A DNA stretch of 51,606 nt from Nemertoderma westbladi (GCA_032718475.1 JAUCBJ010007444.1:1-51606); one strand, 5' to 3'. Counted from the stretch's first letter, positions 10,669 through 21,930 are shown. The notes: generated from the letters alone by a model not told the origin. Made by a program: numbers and translations.

Positions 10669-10697
10669 ATGCTATCTTCACGGTGAGAAGATAGCAT
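10669..10697. other. Perfect 11-bp stem, 7-nt loop hairpin beside the polypurine tract
   Basis: ATGCTATCTTC (10669-10679) and its exact complement (10687-10697) flank the 7-nt loop ACGGTGA. The hairpin directly abuts the polypurine tract. Confidence 0.8.
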
Positions 10698-11257
10698 CCA
10701 CCTCTAGTGCGCTACAATTCTGCTGGATCCCGATTTACTATCGGGTGTGGGGTGGAGTTATTTTCCCGGAGCCGGCTTTCCAGGCCGCTCCCTACGGGTA
10801 TGATATCGCTACCCTGTCTTGGTGCACTTTGTCTATCTTACACCAAGACATCTGGCGTCCCGTGTCGGGCCGATTGTGGGCTTCTCTCGCACAATTTTTG
10901 TTTCCCCAACACCTTCGCCACTCTAACTCCGCTCTAACTGACTCTAAGCTCTTACCCTGACTCTCCTATACTTCTCTTTACTTCCGTTCTAACTCTCGGA
11001 CCTCCCAGTCCCTCACTCTGCATCTTACTTCTCCCCCCCCCCCCCCCCACACTTGAATCGTACCCGCACTCTCTCCGCGCTATTACTCAACCCCTATCTC
11101 ACCCACTCACTCCTGACGAGTCTCACCCCCCTCCTGTGCCGTCGCACTCAAGAAGAAGAGTTACTAGAGTCTTACTACTCACTACGTGATGCCCTCAGCG
11201 ACCACAGGTTTCGCACTTTCCTTACTCCTTGGCAATAGCATGCGTACATACCCCCCT

Positions 11258-11527
11258 CACTTTGTGCCCTCTCTACTACTCTACTACCTGGCACCCTATG
11301 TGCCCTCTCTACTACTCTACTACCTGGCACCCTATGTGCCCTCTACTACTCTACTACCTCTAACTCTACTACGTGGCACCCTATGTGCCCGTCTCTACTA
11401 CTCTACTACCTGGCACCCTATGTGCCCGTCTCTACTACTCTACTACCTGGCACCCTATGTGCCCGTCTCTACTACTCTACTACCTGGCACCCTATGTGCC
11501 CGCCTCTACTACTCTACCTGGCACCCT
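11258..11527. repeat. 36-37-bp tandem array, about seven copies
   Basis: Units of the type GTGCCC-CTCTACTACTCTACTACC-TGGCACCCTAT repeat head to tail, one of them expanded. GTGCC and GGCAC within each unit are complementary, so every unit can form a small stem. Confidence 0.9.
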
Positions 11528-11590
11528 CAACTATGGCTATGTATACATGCTCCCCCTCAATTCCGTACGTGACGCCCTCAGTGCCGTCAA

Positions 11591-11725
11591 AGGTGCTCAT
11601 ACTTCCCGTACTTCATACAAGGTACTCCTACACCTAGGTGCTCATACTTCTCATATTTCATACAAGGTACTCCTACACCTAGGTGCTCATACTTCTCATA
11701 TTTCGTACAAGGTACTCCTACACCT
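11591..11725. repeat. 45-bp tandem array, three copies
   Basis: Each unit starts AGGTGCTCATACTTC and ends GGTACTCCTACACCT. The copies differ by only a few bases. Confidence 0.9.
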
Positions 11726-12163
11726 ATGCATACACCTCGGCATGTCCGTACCCTTTTCTGTCCAACCTACTGGACCACTCAACAATCTATGGGCCACCCC
11801 TCCATCACGCATCTCTCCCATCTTTATCTACTTCCTCTACATATATCTCTACATCTACTCCCTCTACTCTATCTACGTCTTATCCCCTTTACGTCTCCTC
11901 GCCTGCACGTGACGCTCTGAGTGCCGGCAAAGTGGGTATGTTAATTATGTGAACTACTACTAACTCATACTAACTCAACTAACTCTACTACTAACTCAAC
12001 TAACTCTACTACTAACTTCTTGTGCCCGGCACCTCTTGTGCCCGGCACCCACCCTAATTAACATACCCTGCTCTTACATCAAACACGTCATCACGCCCGT
12101 GCCCTACTTAGTTCAACGCATCCCCTCCCCAATATTGCTCAAAGGCACCGCTTTCCCAACTAG

Positions 12164-12330
12164 TGGTACTACGTACCCTCTTACCACTAACTAACTCTCC
12201 CAACTAACGGTACTACGTACCCTCTTACTACTAACTAACTATCTAACTAACGGTACTACGTACCCTCTTACTACTAACTAACTATCTAACTAACGGTACT
12301 ACGTACCCTCTTACTACTAACTCTTACTAA
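12164..12330. repeat. 43-44-bp tandem array, about four copies
   Basis: Each unit begins with the near-palindrome GGTACTACGTACC and continues CTCTTACTACTAACTAACT. The last copy is partial. Confidence 0.9.
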
Positions 12331-12477
12331 CTTCTATCTGCCTACTTACTCACTACATACTTAATACGTACTATTACTTTCTCTTTCTTTATTTATTATT
12401 TTTTTTATATTTATGTGTGGGAAGGGCGTCTCGCCATCAATCCCACCCCCTCAGTCCAAAGCTTGGACGACTAAACA

Positions 12478-12666
12478 CTACGGTGCGCCCTCTAGGAGGC
12501 AGCACTTCCCTACAGCCCTCCTGTAGGTCTTCCTATCTTTCGCTCCTATCTTACCACCTATCCGCACTTCTACCGATCGGACTCTTCCGTCCTCATTGGA
12601 GTAAGTGCCCACAACTCTCGCCAATCGCCATTGGTTGTTGATGATGGTATCGTCCGTGGCGATCAC
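12478..12666 (-). pseudogene. BEL-A pol C-terminus (domain after the integrase)
   Basis: This 62-codon frame matches the conserved tail of BEL/Pao polyproteins: WRLARVV, then DGRVRSVEVR, then YRRAV and CLLE. The same tail closes BEL-C pol. It is out of frame with the integrase piece to its right. Confidence 0.75.
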
Positions 12667-12795
12667 CAGATCACCCTCCTTTAACTCCCTATTTGTATTC
12701 CTCCACTTGCTTCTCCTATGAAGCGTGGGTAAGTATTCCTCGACCCACCTCCTCCAGTATTCCGCGCTTATCGCCTTGGCGACTTTCCAACTCTG

Positions 12796-13182
12796 TCAGG
12801 AGTGTATATCGTCTGGGTCTACACCCCGCATGTCGATGGTCGCCGGCCTCTCCATTAGAAAGTGACTGTGTGTCAGCACATCTAATGACTCTGGGTTATC
12901 ATTTTCTGGATATAGCGGTCTGCTATTAATGATACCCTCGCACTTTGCTAGTACTGTCCTTAGTACGTCTTCCGTTACCATGTGGGTGTTCATCAACTTC
13001 GTCATCAGATGCTTGGAACTACCCACGAGTCTCTCGACGCATCCTAGAGTATGCGGAGCATATGGCGTCCTCCTCTCCCACTTCACCTGTCGTCTTCTCA
13101 TGGCTGCCCTGACTTGCTGCCCTGACTTCCTCCCCTTCCATGATGTCCAAGGCATCTGCCAGCTCGTTCTCTGCCCCCACAA
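12796..13182 (-). pseudogene. BEL-A integrase, C-terminal part of the catalytic core
   Basis: The frame carries the third catalytic region as LGCVERLVGSSKH, where related elements have a GGVWERL-like sequence, so the Glu appears kept in altered context. NSRPLYP and DVLTHSHFL follow, typical of the BEL/Pao integrase end. It overlaps the upstream integrase frame (13019-13795) by a frameshift near 13140. Confidence 0.75.
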
Positions 13183-13795
13183 AGTTGGTTCCGTTATCAG
13201 AGTATATTACTGCGATCGTCCCACCTTTGCGGTCTCTGAACCTTTCTAGGGCATTGATGAATGCCGATGTTGTTGCATCTTGGGCGAGTTCTATCCTTAC
13301 CGCCCACGTGTTCTTACATACGAAGATAATGCCGTAGCACTTCTCCGTGTGCCGCATCACCTTAATCTTTATCGGCCCAAACATATCCACACCGCAGTGC
13401 GTGAATGGCGGGTTGTGCTGTCTCACCCTACTGGCCGGTAGTGGCGCCATCTCCTGTATGGCTCGCTCCTTCTTTGTTCGTCGGCAGGTCTGGCACTGCC
13501 CCACTACTGCCTTTACCTTCTTTCTTAACTGTTTGACCCAAAAGGTCCTTCGTATCTCCGTGAGGGTTCGGTTGGTGCCCCCGTGCAATATCGACTTATG
13601 GGAGTCCCAGATGATCTGGTGGACTATCGGTGATCCATTAGGGATGATGATGATGGGCTTTGGTGGAATGATGATACTGTTGTTGTTCAACACCCTAGAG
13701 TTCATTACTAAGATTCCATCATCATTGAGTTGTGGCGACAGCGCGATCTGCTCACTGTCCCGTCGGAGATGCTGTTGTTTACCGATGCGTTCCAC
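13019..13795 (-). pseudogene. BEL-A integrase, zinc-binding domain and first two catalytic Asp
   Basis: HKSILHGG and CQTCRR form an HHCC zinc finger. MAPLPASRV, GVDMFGP (first Asp) and YSDNGTNFVG (second Asp) follow. The frame drifts off into Glu/Lys-rich sequence after the second Asp. The enzyme normally inserts element DNA, and here it is split. Confidence 0.85.
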
Positions 13796-15158
13796 CTCGT
13801 CGCCGTAATTCTTTCTCTGTTCGTAGCGGATGACGGCCTTTGGCCGCTCCCTCCAGATCGATGTGTGGTTTATTTTTTATGTCTTTGCCGACTCCCTTGA
13901 GGAAATTCCCGAAGGCTCTCCAGTACGCCACTAACTTCTTGGTCTTGTACCAACTTGAGCTGTAGCTAAGGAGTTTGTCCGTCGGGTTATCGCAAAGTTC
14001 TCCTGGTTTTGGTTGCACGTCCCTTATCTCCCTCACCATCTGGATATATATCTCTTCACCTTCTGAATCTCCTCCTTCTTCCTCTAATGCTACTTCTCCT
14101 GAGCCCGGGTCCACCTTTCTCATCGGCGGCCAGGCTTTCTTATCGTTCAGAAATTGCGGCCCGTGCTGCCACAATACCTCCTTCTTCAAGAAAGTGTGGC
14201 GTGCTACGCCCCTTGATAACAAGTCCGCTGGGTTCTCTTCCATTGGGCAGTAGTGCCACCTTTCCAATTCCGCCGTCGCTCTTATTTCGTCCACCCTATT
14301 TGCGACGAATATAGGGTATCTCGTCCTTTCATTGTGTAGCCAACCAAGCACTACAATGGAGTCCGTCCAGTAGTGTGTTTCCACTATGTTGGGAATAGCA
14401 TCCATCAAGTATGCTGTGGGCCTTACTCCTAACCTCGCAGCTGTCAGCTCGATTTTCGGAACCGATGCTGAATCTGGCTGCGTCGATTTAGCTTTGCTGA
14501 ATGCAAGCATGGGCTTATGAGCCCCCTCCCGTTGTACTAGGTAGAGTGCCGCTCCATATGCCTCCAATGACGCATCGGAGAACATGTGTAGATCCAGGTC
14601 TGTCATGTCCCCATTCGGGAAATACACCCTCGGCATGCTGTATGTCCCCATCTGTTCTAAACTCTCTGTCCACTTGCTCCATTGCTTGCTGATCTCTTCC
14701 GGGACCTCTGTGACCCATTCTTCCTTTAGTTTGTATACTTTCTTAAGTATCTGTTTCCCCGTGACTAGTAATGGGGATGCTAGGCCTAGGGGGTCGTATA
14801 TCCTTGCTATGTACGACACATAGCCCCTCTTTGTGTGGATGTCTGCACCCTCCTGGCTCAACTGGTACTTCAACTCGTCTGTCTCTCGGTTCCACACGAT
14901 CCCTAATGCATTCTGTTGGGACTCTACCCTTTTGTTCGCCATGTCCTGTCCCTTGGCTGTCGTGAGATTATCCATGGTCGACTCTGGCCTCCTGTCCTCT
15001 ATGGCTTTCATGAACTCTTGCGAGCTGGATTGGAACTTGGTTAGGTTAAACCCGGATCCTTTTAGGATGTCGCGAACCTCACGCCCCGTATCCAGTAGTT
15101 CCTTAACCGTATTTCCAGACTCCATCCCGTTGTCCACATAGAAGCCGCTTCGAATCAT
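13779..15158 (-). pseudogene. BEL-A pol: end of RT palm, connection and RNase H
   Basis: The 459-codon frame begins just before the RT catalytic block, which reads FYVDN instead of YVDD, so one catalytic Asp is lost. Further on come the YDPLGLASPLL motif, then RNase H: MFSDASLEAYGAALY, IELTAARLG, WTDSIVVLGWL and NPADLLSRG. A divergent tail leads to the integrase frame, which overlaps by about 17 bases. Confidence 0.88.
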
Positions 15159-15385
15159 ATCGACGGTTTTGGCACTATATTTATCTTCCTTCCCTTATAC
15201 CGTGTCCCTCATGGCCACAGTCGTCGTGAAAGAGGACGACTTGGCCCCCATATTCTGTACTACCATCTTATACATCGGTATTGTCGGTGGTTCCTCATCA
15301 CCGTTGTACCATAGGAAGCGCTGACTGTCGCTGTCCTCTTCCGTTACACGGACTTGGTTGAACATGCCTTCGATGTCGCGTTGTA
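15159..15385 (-). pseudogene. BEL-A reverse transcriptase fragment after the deletion junction
   Basis: Reading down from about 15385 in the RT frame gives DIEGMFNQV (first RT Asp block), RFLWYNGD and QNMGAKSS, then a TAA stop near 15195 before the frame resumes to FYVDN. This is the middle of RT directly joined to gag sequence, showing that gag, protease and the RT fingers were deleted. Confidence 0.75.
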
Positions 15386-15726
15386 GACTCGTCGGAGCCG
15401 GTCGCTGACTCCGACATCCTCGTCGCCGACGTCCCCCCTTTCTCTCCGTGTTCGGCGTCGTACCGGCGGCCCCACCGTCGCCGTTCCGGTGGGCCGTCCG
15501 TCGCCCTCGGCCTGTGGCTGGCCGGCGACATTGGTAATTCGACCGCCGCCGCGCGTCGACTTGTCCTCTCCTCTGGTAGATGACTGCCCTCCGCTTGGGC
15601 TGCCGGATCGTTCGGGGTTGAGGAGTCCGGCGTCCTGGGTCGGTACCGCCGCGTCGCGTCCTCGCGGATCGTTTCGTTTGTATCGTCCGGGGTCCGCGGC
15701 GGTGTTGTCTCTTCTTCCTGACTCAT
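15386..15726 (-). pseudogene. BEL-A gag N-terminal remnant
   Basis: The frame begins with an ATG at 15726 just inside the 5' LTR and encodes a Ser/Pro/Arg/Glu-rich, low-complexity start, as many BEL gags have. After about 110 residues it crosses into RT sequence in the wrong frame and stops at 15298. It lacks the gag core and zinc knuckles. Confidence 0.6.
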
Positions 15727-15784
15727 CTTTAACTTTACTTTGTCAGTGGCTGGCAGTCAGTTTAGACAGTTAGAACTTTATTAC

Positions 15785-16352
15785 TGTGACGGGATCCGAG
15801 AAACCCGACCGGTGTGGTTTATTTATGTGTCCCCGCCGTCAGTGAAAGAGTTCGTTATATTGTTATCGTTCCGACGTTGTTAATGAATATAAAATATAGT
15901 ATCGAATAAATGAATAGACAGATAGCACAGTTGATGGTGAAATCAGAATATACCAGTAAAATATTGATGGTGGTGGCGGCAACGGTAATAAAGGTTGCCG
16001 TTCTGCCCTAACTGAACTGACTAAGTTGACTAAATGAATGACAAGTATCAATGGGTAATATACTGCACTGGGTTGGCCGTATTACTCAGCGGATGCCTGC
16101 CCCCCATTGGCTAATAACCTAATTCTCGCCCTCCCATCTCTCTGTGATTGTTTTCCCCCTCCACTGTCACTTTCCCTCTCCCAGAGGTATGACCTCTGAC
16201 CCCCGTTGTGTGTGGCCCTTTGGGGTTTGTCATCCCCGTTTATTGGGGTGATACGAGGTCGATTGGCAATCAACCTCGTACTCCCCAATATTGCTTAAAG
16301 GCCCCGCTTGTCCAACTTTATGGGGTGGTTAGCGGAATTGAATTCGCTAACA
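15785..16352 (-). repeat. BEL-A 5' LTR (568 bp)
   Basis: Partner of 10093-10659 with the same TGTGACGGG and CGCTAACA ends. I could not identify a TGG-type primer binding site in the adjoining interior. Confidence 0.93.
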
Positions 16353-17798
16353 TGACTTACAAATCCCATTTCTTGCGGCCCATGCTTGCCTTCCCCTTAC
16401 GTATTCGAAGGTCTTCACCTGACCTACATGCCCCCATCCTAAGAGATTATGCTCATACATTAAGACATTTCATGTGGACTGTCGAAGTTAACGGTCAACA
16501 TTTTGGTATTCTTGGAGTTAACAAAAAGACCAATGTTCGCGCTTTTAGACATTTAAATGTGGTGGTCTATGGTTGAATGGTTGAATGTGGATAAATAAGG
16601 TGTCTTATGGCTGACCACAGTCGAAGCCAGTCTAGTGCGGTGTATGACCCACCGGAGGTGGGAGACTGGATTCGATGGCAGAGAGAACCGTAGGACACTT
16701 TGTATTATTCTATTGATCTTTACTATGACAATCTCTAAAAACTATGTTTATTTTCCGTTAAATACTGACAGTTCCTTTTAAGGTGCTGCGCTCTAAATAC
16801 CATGCAGAGATATGACTTATAGTAATTACAACGGGTGGACATGAGACCGCACAATGTTTACATTATTTAGGAATGTATAATTATTCGCTCGCATTCACAC
16901 AACTGACAATAGTACTGAAACACACTAATTTGCCGACTGTCACCAATTTTACTCTCATATAAGGAGAACTTAACTCACGTACGTCGTCGGGGACTATGAA
17001 ACAGCATATAACAAATACAAACCACTGTTCTTTAAACTATGCAATTGTGAATAGTAAACCATCCGCTTACCTCAATGATCATGAAAACCAAGAGATCTAC
17101 CGGTTACTCGTAAGTATTCTCCAACCATTAACATTAATCAATATACATAACAAATCGCAGTATTATAACAATATAAAGAATATAAATTACGCGGTGTGCG
17201 GCATTTAATCATCAGTCAGATGTCAGAAAGTCAGGAATGGACGAGAGATAATTTACTGTGCTGTGTAATTCCCTGACACTCTAACCTCATGGTCTTTTGG
17301 GCAAAGTCAGAAAATGAATAAACACTCACACTGAAGTGCTGCAAGAATAGTCTTGCCTCAAGTAGTCCACAAAACATGAATCACATCGAACGCCGTAGAA
17401 TGTTTGGAAGATGCAAGAACTCCCAATCAGGGACCAGTTTCCATGCCATCAACCCTATATTATATATTTATTTCTTTATTTACGGTAAAACTCACAGTAA
17501 TACAATTATAGTGAGGCAGCACAGTACGATAATATACCAGCTGATAATTGAAGACTGTAAATAGCGTCAGGATTCAGTCCAGCAGGGGCTGGTCTATTGT
17601 ACACTCCTACAGTAGCTACAAGTACTATAAAATAAATAACCCGTAACCAATGGATCCAGTAATTCTGTCTATGGGGTGACATACTGTAGGAGGGAAAGTA
17701 AACTAATTGGACAGTGACTAACAAAGAAGCACGTAAATAAAAGGAATAGTATCCAATGACTGGTGATTTCGTAATCTGAGCATTTGGGTTTCTGTGGA
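16353..17798. other. Unassigned sequence between BEL-A and the CR1-like LINE
   Basis: An open frame continues from the LTR to 16576 and gives a ~75-residue unrecognised peptide (16353-16576). Small frames at 16996-17208 and 17376-17564 have no features. I see no RNA gene. Confidence 0.35.
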
Positions 17799-17817
17799 AA
17801 TAGATAGATAGATAGAT
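17799..17817 (-). repeat. (TCTA)n 3' tail of the LINE
   Basis: Four to five tetranucleotide units lie at the boundary between the LINE 3' UTR and unrelated sequence. Short microsatellite tails mark CR1/L2-type insertion ends. Confidence 0.6.
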
Positions 17818-18131
17818 TTATTTATACATTATGTAAAAACAATAACAAATACACCAAACAATGTACCGGTATAAAGGTATTGTCCAACATAACATATAGG
17901 ATTACCCCTAAAGCTTTGCAGCTTATTTCCAAGGGGGTCCTTTATGTTACTTGGTTACAAATACAATATTACACTACGCTAACCTAAAACCAATATAAAA
18001 CGTAATTACACTATGTACATGTACAACTTTACCGAGAGCGTGACAATGCCCGACTCAACGATAAAGATGTAATGTACAGAACAATTTATTATAAAACGTA
18101 ATTACAGTATAAATAGTAAATAATTAATAAA

Positions 18132-18755
18132 CTAATAACTTACTGTAGGACTATTGTACTTATTTTTACATTGCACACGGAGGTGAGATTTAACTGCAGA
18201 TTTAAAAGAATGTTGATTATTTAGGTTTTTAATTTCATTAGGCAGAGCGTTCCAATTTTTTATGCCGTTAAAAAAGAAAGTATCAGATTCAAAGGATTTA
18301 CAATTCGGGAGGTAGAAGTTTGAAGCACTAGCTCTGGTACTGTAAGAGTGTGTATCGCGTACTCTGTTGAATTTTTGTTTTAGGTAATTGGGACATTTAC
18401 CATTATACACTTTATGCACATGGTTAAGGCGTAGCTGCTTAACTCTACTATCTAAGTTAAGTAGTCCAGATTCAGAAAAGTCATCTGGAGTTAGGTGGTG
18501 CCTAGGTTTGTAGTCTTTAATAAATCGTACTACTTTATTCTGAGCTACTTGTAATTTATATTTAAGCTGTTTGGTTAAGCCTTCATACCAAGAAGAGCAA
18601 GCATAGTCCATGTGACACTGTATTAAAGAAGAGCAAAGTAACTTGCGGGAGTCGGTGTTCAAACTATTTTTATTTCTGTATAGAAACCTAAGCCTACTGT
18701 TAACTTTCGAGAAAATATTTTTCACTGTACTTTCTCCTGATAAGCAGTTATCCAA
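18132..18755 (-). pseudogene. CR1-like ORF2 C-terminal domain
   Basis: This 207-codon frame is the RT thumb and C-terminal region: it contains ILFxG-distal sequence such as SRLRFLYRNKN, the YACSSWY block, KLQVAQNKVVRFI and a Phe/Lys-rich end with NWNALPNEIK. It would follow the main ORF in frame but for the 31-bp duplication at 18762-18801. Confidence 0.85.
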
Positions 18756-18761
18756 TGTGGC

Positions 18762-18801
18762 CCAATATTTATTTATTTATTTATTTATTTATCCAATATT
18801 T
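18762..18801. repeat. Microsatellite expansion that splits the LINE reading frame
   Basis: CCAATATTT occurs at 18762-18770 and again at 18793-18801, with (TTTA)n between. The copies start 31 bp apart, which is not a multiple of three, so the main ORF stops a few residues after its KEVKYW sequence. The coding block resumes in another frame. Confidence 0.85.
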
Positions 18802-21657
18802 AACTTCCTTTTTATTTTCAATCTTATGTCCATTACTAGTGACTTCAAACTTAGTTACCTTCTTTAACTTTCTTTTGGAACCAAACAAAATACTTTCAGT
18901 TTTACCGTAGTGAATGGATAGCTTATTATCAACCAACCACTCATTACAGGATTCTAGAACTGCACTTAACTTTTGGGAAATATGGATAGGATCTTTATGA
19001 GAGAAAATAAGAGCACTGTCGTCGGCATATAAAATGAGTTTAAAATCGGGATCTATACTACTTATCATATCATTTACATAGCATACAAAAAGCAGAGGAC
19101 CTAATATACTACCTTGCGGTACACCACAGGTAATCTGTTGTACAGTAGACAGCGATTTGCTAATGACTACAGTTTGACCTCTGTCTGACAGGTAGGACTT
19201 GAACCAGTCTATAGAACCTACACCCATCAGGCCTAACTTACCAAGCAGAATTTCGTGATCTACAGTATCGAAAGCCTTTTGTAGGTCCAACATTACCATA
19301 CCAGTATATAAACCCTTTGCGTTATTACATCTAATTGTATCAGTTAAGTTAATAAGGCAGGTGTCTGTAGAATATGATTTACGAAAACCGGACTGAAGTT
19401 CATAGATCAGATTTAGCCTACTAAGATGTGCTTCCAGCTGTAGAAAAACAGAACGTTCTAGAATTTTAGATACAATACTTGAGATACTAACAGGTCTGTA
19501 ATTACAGGGTTCTACTTTACTATTCTTTTTATACAGAGGAACAACCTTAGCTAATTTCAGTTCGTCTGGTACTACATTATCTACGATAGAGTAATTAATA
19601 ATAAAAGTAATAGGCACTTTAAGTACTTCAGCACCATCCTTAAGAAAACGGGCAGGTATTAGATCTAGACCGGTACTTTTTGAGGCTGATAGGCTAAGTA
19701 GATTTTTAAAAACGAAATCCTCAGAAACGGGTTTTAAAAATAACTTTTCTGAATTTTGTAACTTTTCTAAATAAAAATTATTTAGAGTTTCGGACCCTAT
19801 ACTATATTTATTACTTGATAACGGTAATTTCTTAACTAAATTAGAGGCAACATTAGTAAAATAATTATTAAATAAATTACTAACTAGAGTATGATCATGA
19901 ATCAGCTCACCGTTATCTTGCAGAACAATATTCGATTTAGATTTAAGGTTTTTATAACCTAAAGATTTTAGGGTAGACCATAGACTTTTAGGATTATCTT
20001 TATTCTCACTTATTTTGTTGTACAAATATTCAGATTTAGCTTTTTTTATTTCCCGTTGGACAAGGTTTCTATATTTGCAGTAATTATTATAATCAGCTAA
20101 AACACGGTATTTCCTAAATTTATACAAATAGTTATCTCTTTCTCTGATATTACTAAGAATACCCGAGGTCATCCAGGGCTCAGTGCGTTGTTTAAGACTA
20201 ATTTCTTTAATTGGTGCTACAGTATTAAGTGCCTTTAAAAATATATCTTTAAAAACAGTGTACGCAAGGTTAATGTCAGCGGCCTTAAAACAGGGTTCCC
20301 AGTCTGAATTAACTAACAAACTTAAAAAGCGTTCCTTGCTGTAATTTTTCATAGACCTAACTGTTACTGTTTTATGATCCCCGAAAAAAGATTTTTGTGT
20401 CTTTCTTGTGCAAAAAACTATAAAATGATCGCTTAGACCTATAGGTAAAACCCCAGATTGAGAAATAATATCGGTATTATTACAAAGGATGTGATCTAGT
20501 AAAGTAGAAATTTTACTGGTAATTCTGGTAGAATCTCGAATAATTTGTTTTAAACCAAACAAATTTAAAATACTTTGGTACTGTTTACAGATGGGGGATG
20601 CTTTGTGATGGTAACAGATATTAAAATCACCTAAGAAATATATTTCACAGTCTGACCTAAGATTACATAAAATTGTATTTTCAAAATTTTGCAAAAAATC
20701 TGATTGTTTAGGGGGCCGATATAAAGTACCGATTAAAATAGGTTTAGTTTTAGGAAGTAAAAGTTCCACCAGTAAAACTTCGTCACAAGTCTCTAAATCT
20801 TCCCTACGATTAAAAGCTAAATCACATCGAATGTAAGTACAGACACCACCACCGTGTCTGTCCCTATCCTTACGTAAAACTACGTAATTATTAATATAAA
20901 TTTCTCCATCAGAAACACTATCATCGAGCCAAGTTTCAGAGATTGTTAAAACTGCTGGGTTGGATTTATTGATTAAAATACGAATTTCGGAAAGTTTTGG
21001 AAGCAGAGATCGTGCGTTTAAGTGCAAAAAATGCAGACCTTTTTTCTTAAAAAAATTAAAAGTTTCACTCTCAGCATCACTTGGAGTTTGCAGAGGCGAT
21101 GTGAGAAATGAATCGTCGGTTTCTGATTCTAAAATTGTATCATGAAAGGGAAGTTCGGTAAAAATACAGCTATTGCAGAGAAAACTTGGTTCAAGATTGT
21201 TTCTGGTGGAGAATAAATTACTGCGTTTCCTACGGTAACATTTTAAATGTACAAATGTGTCACAACTCTCGCATTGGACGATCTTACTCCGAGAGTTTGT
21301 TCCTCGTTGACAGACGGAACAGTTGATCTTCGGGGCCTGCGTCCTGCTGGGTCCTGGGTTGGTCTCAATATCCCCAGCCAGAGACAGTAGACAGAGTTTA
21401 GCGATTAGGCCTCTAGATCGTGGAGAGGAGACCCAAGATCTTCTTCCCCGACGAGAGCAGTAGAGGCTAAATCCACTCGTCGACCACATCTCCGTCGATT
21501 CGGCGCGGCAGTTCGAAATGGTAGCGACAGGGTGTTCCGCAAACCAGTCCAATACGGGTATTGGGTGGGTTGCAGGGTTACCCCGCGGATCGGATGGTTC
21601 TGCCACAACGAAACGACCCAGAACGATGAAAACTGTGGAGATAAAGAGCGGGGACAT
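18781..21657 (-). pseudogene. CR1-like ORF2: signal-peptide-like leader, 2A, PHD finger, endonuclease, RT
   Basis: The frame is 958 codons from an ATG at 21657. Residues 1-19 are hydrophobic like a signal peptide. Residues 95-103 are the 2A motif [13 protein letters not shown] finger spans about 113-170 ([20 protein letters not shown]). The endonuclease follows from about 212 ([28 protein letters not shown]). RT comes last, with [34 protein letters not shown] and an intact LILYADD. It copies element RNA at a nicked target. The only visible break is the 31-bp frameshifting duplication before the C-terminal domain. Confidence 0.92.
21349..21375 (-). other. 2A ribosome-skipping motif in the LINE polyprotein
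   Basis: Codons 95-103 read GDIETNPGP, matching the D-V/I-E-x-N-P-G-P consensus, and are preceded by a Leu-rich stretch as in active 2As. Skipping between the last Gly and Pro would release a ~102-residue leader from the PHD-EN-RT protein. Activity here is inferred from the motif. Confidence 0.9.
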
Positions 21658-21930
21658 TGTGCTGTCTGGCTGTAGTCTGACTCAGGGATAAAAACTGTAT
21701 AGGCCTAGTACCGGTATCTTTCTTGGTCTTATTGTCGGCAGGCCTACAGCTTATCTACTACAGCTGTATGCTCAGAATGTAGGGGAAAGTACATATACTT
21801 AGAATAAATGCTGGAGGGAGTAAGTTTACATCAGTTCATAAAATGCAAAGTTCTTAAGAGTTTTTAAAGGGTTTAGAGTAACCAGCGCATTGTGTAAAAT
21901 GGATACATTTTGGCCACAAAAGCTTTAACA
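21658..21930 (-). repeat. BEL-D 3' LTR fragment and LINE 5' junction
   Basis: In minus sense, starting at 21930, the bases read TGTTAAAGCTTTTGTGG, close to the BEL-B LTR start TGTAAAAGCTTTTGTGG, and later GCGCTGG and ACTCTAAA blocks also match. Similarity fades toward 21660, where the LINE begins. The exact junction is not clear. Confidence 0.55.

Larger units (their letters stand above)
10698..12477 (-). other. BEL-A 3' untranslated region built largely of tandem arrays
   Basis: About 1.8 kb separates pol from the 3' LTR, with no credible coding frame. It is strongly pyrimidine-rich on the plus strand and holds a 16-base C run near 11033-11048 and three tandem arrays annotated separately. 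A ~36-bp stretch at 12125-12160 closely resembles the LTR interior at 10586-10621, so an LTR piece was copied inward. Confidence 0.6.
10093..16352 (-). mobile_element. BEL-A: defective BEL/Pao LTR retrotransposon
   Basis: Two ~567-bp direct LTRs bound a minus-strand interior with a gag start, RT, RNase H and integrase in BEL/Pao order. The flanking 5-mers are TGACA (10088-10092) and TGACT (16353-16357), a probable target duplication with one mismatch. By eye the LTRs differ at about a dozen sites, roughly 2 percent. The interior has lost most of gag, the protease and the front of RT in one deletion, and it has a stop and frameshifts, so the copy cannot move on its own. Confidence 0.9.
17799..21657 (-). 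mobile_element. CR1-like non-LTR retrotransposon with 2A motif, nearly complete
   Basis: In minus orientation the element has a long PHD-endonuclease-RT protein (21657 to about 18132), a ~330-bp 3' UTR and a (TCTA)n microsatellite tail at 17799-17817, the usual type of CR1/L2-group 3' end. No separate ORF1 is visible upstream, because the DNA to the right soon becomes a different LTR element (BEL-D). Confidence 0.88.

Noticed and set aside
11186-11952. Plus-strand ORFs in the BEL-A 3' region
   Set aside because: They are translations of tandem arrays antisense to the element, rich in Leu-Tyr-Tyr and Thr repeats.
15767-15784. BEL-A tRNA primer binding site
   Set aside because: Bases next to the 5' LTR do not start with TGG or resemble a tRNA 3' end that I can support.
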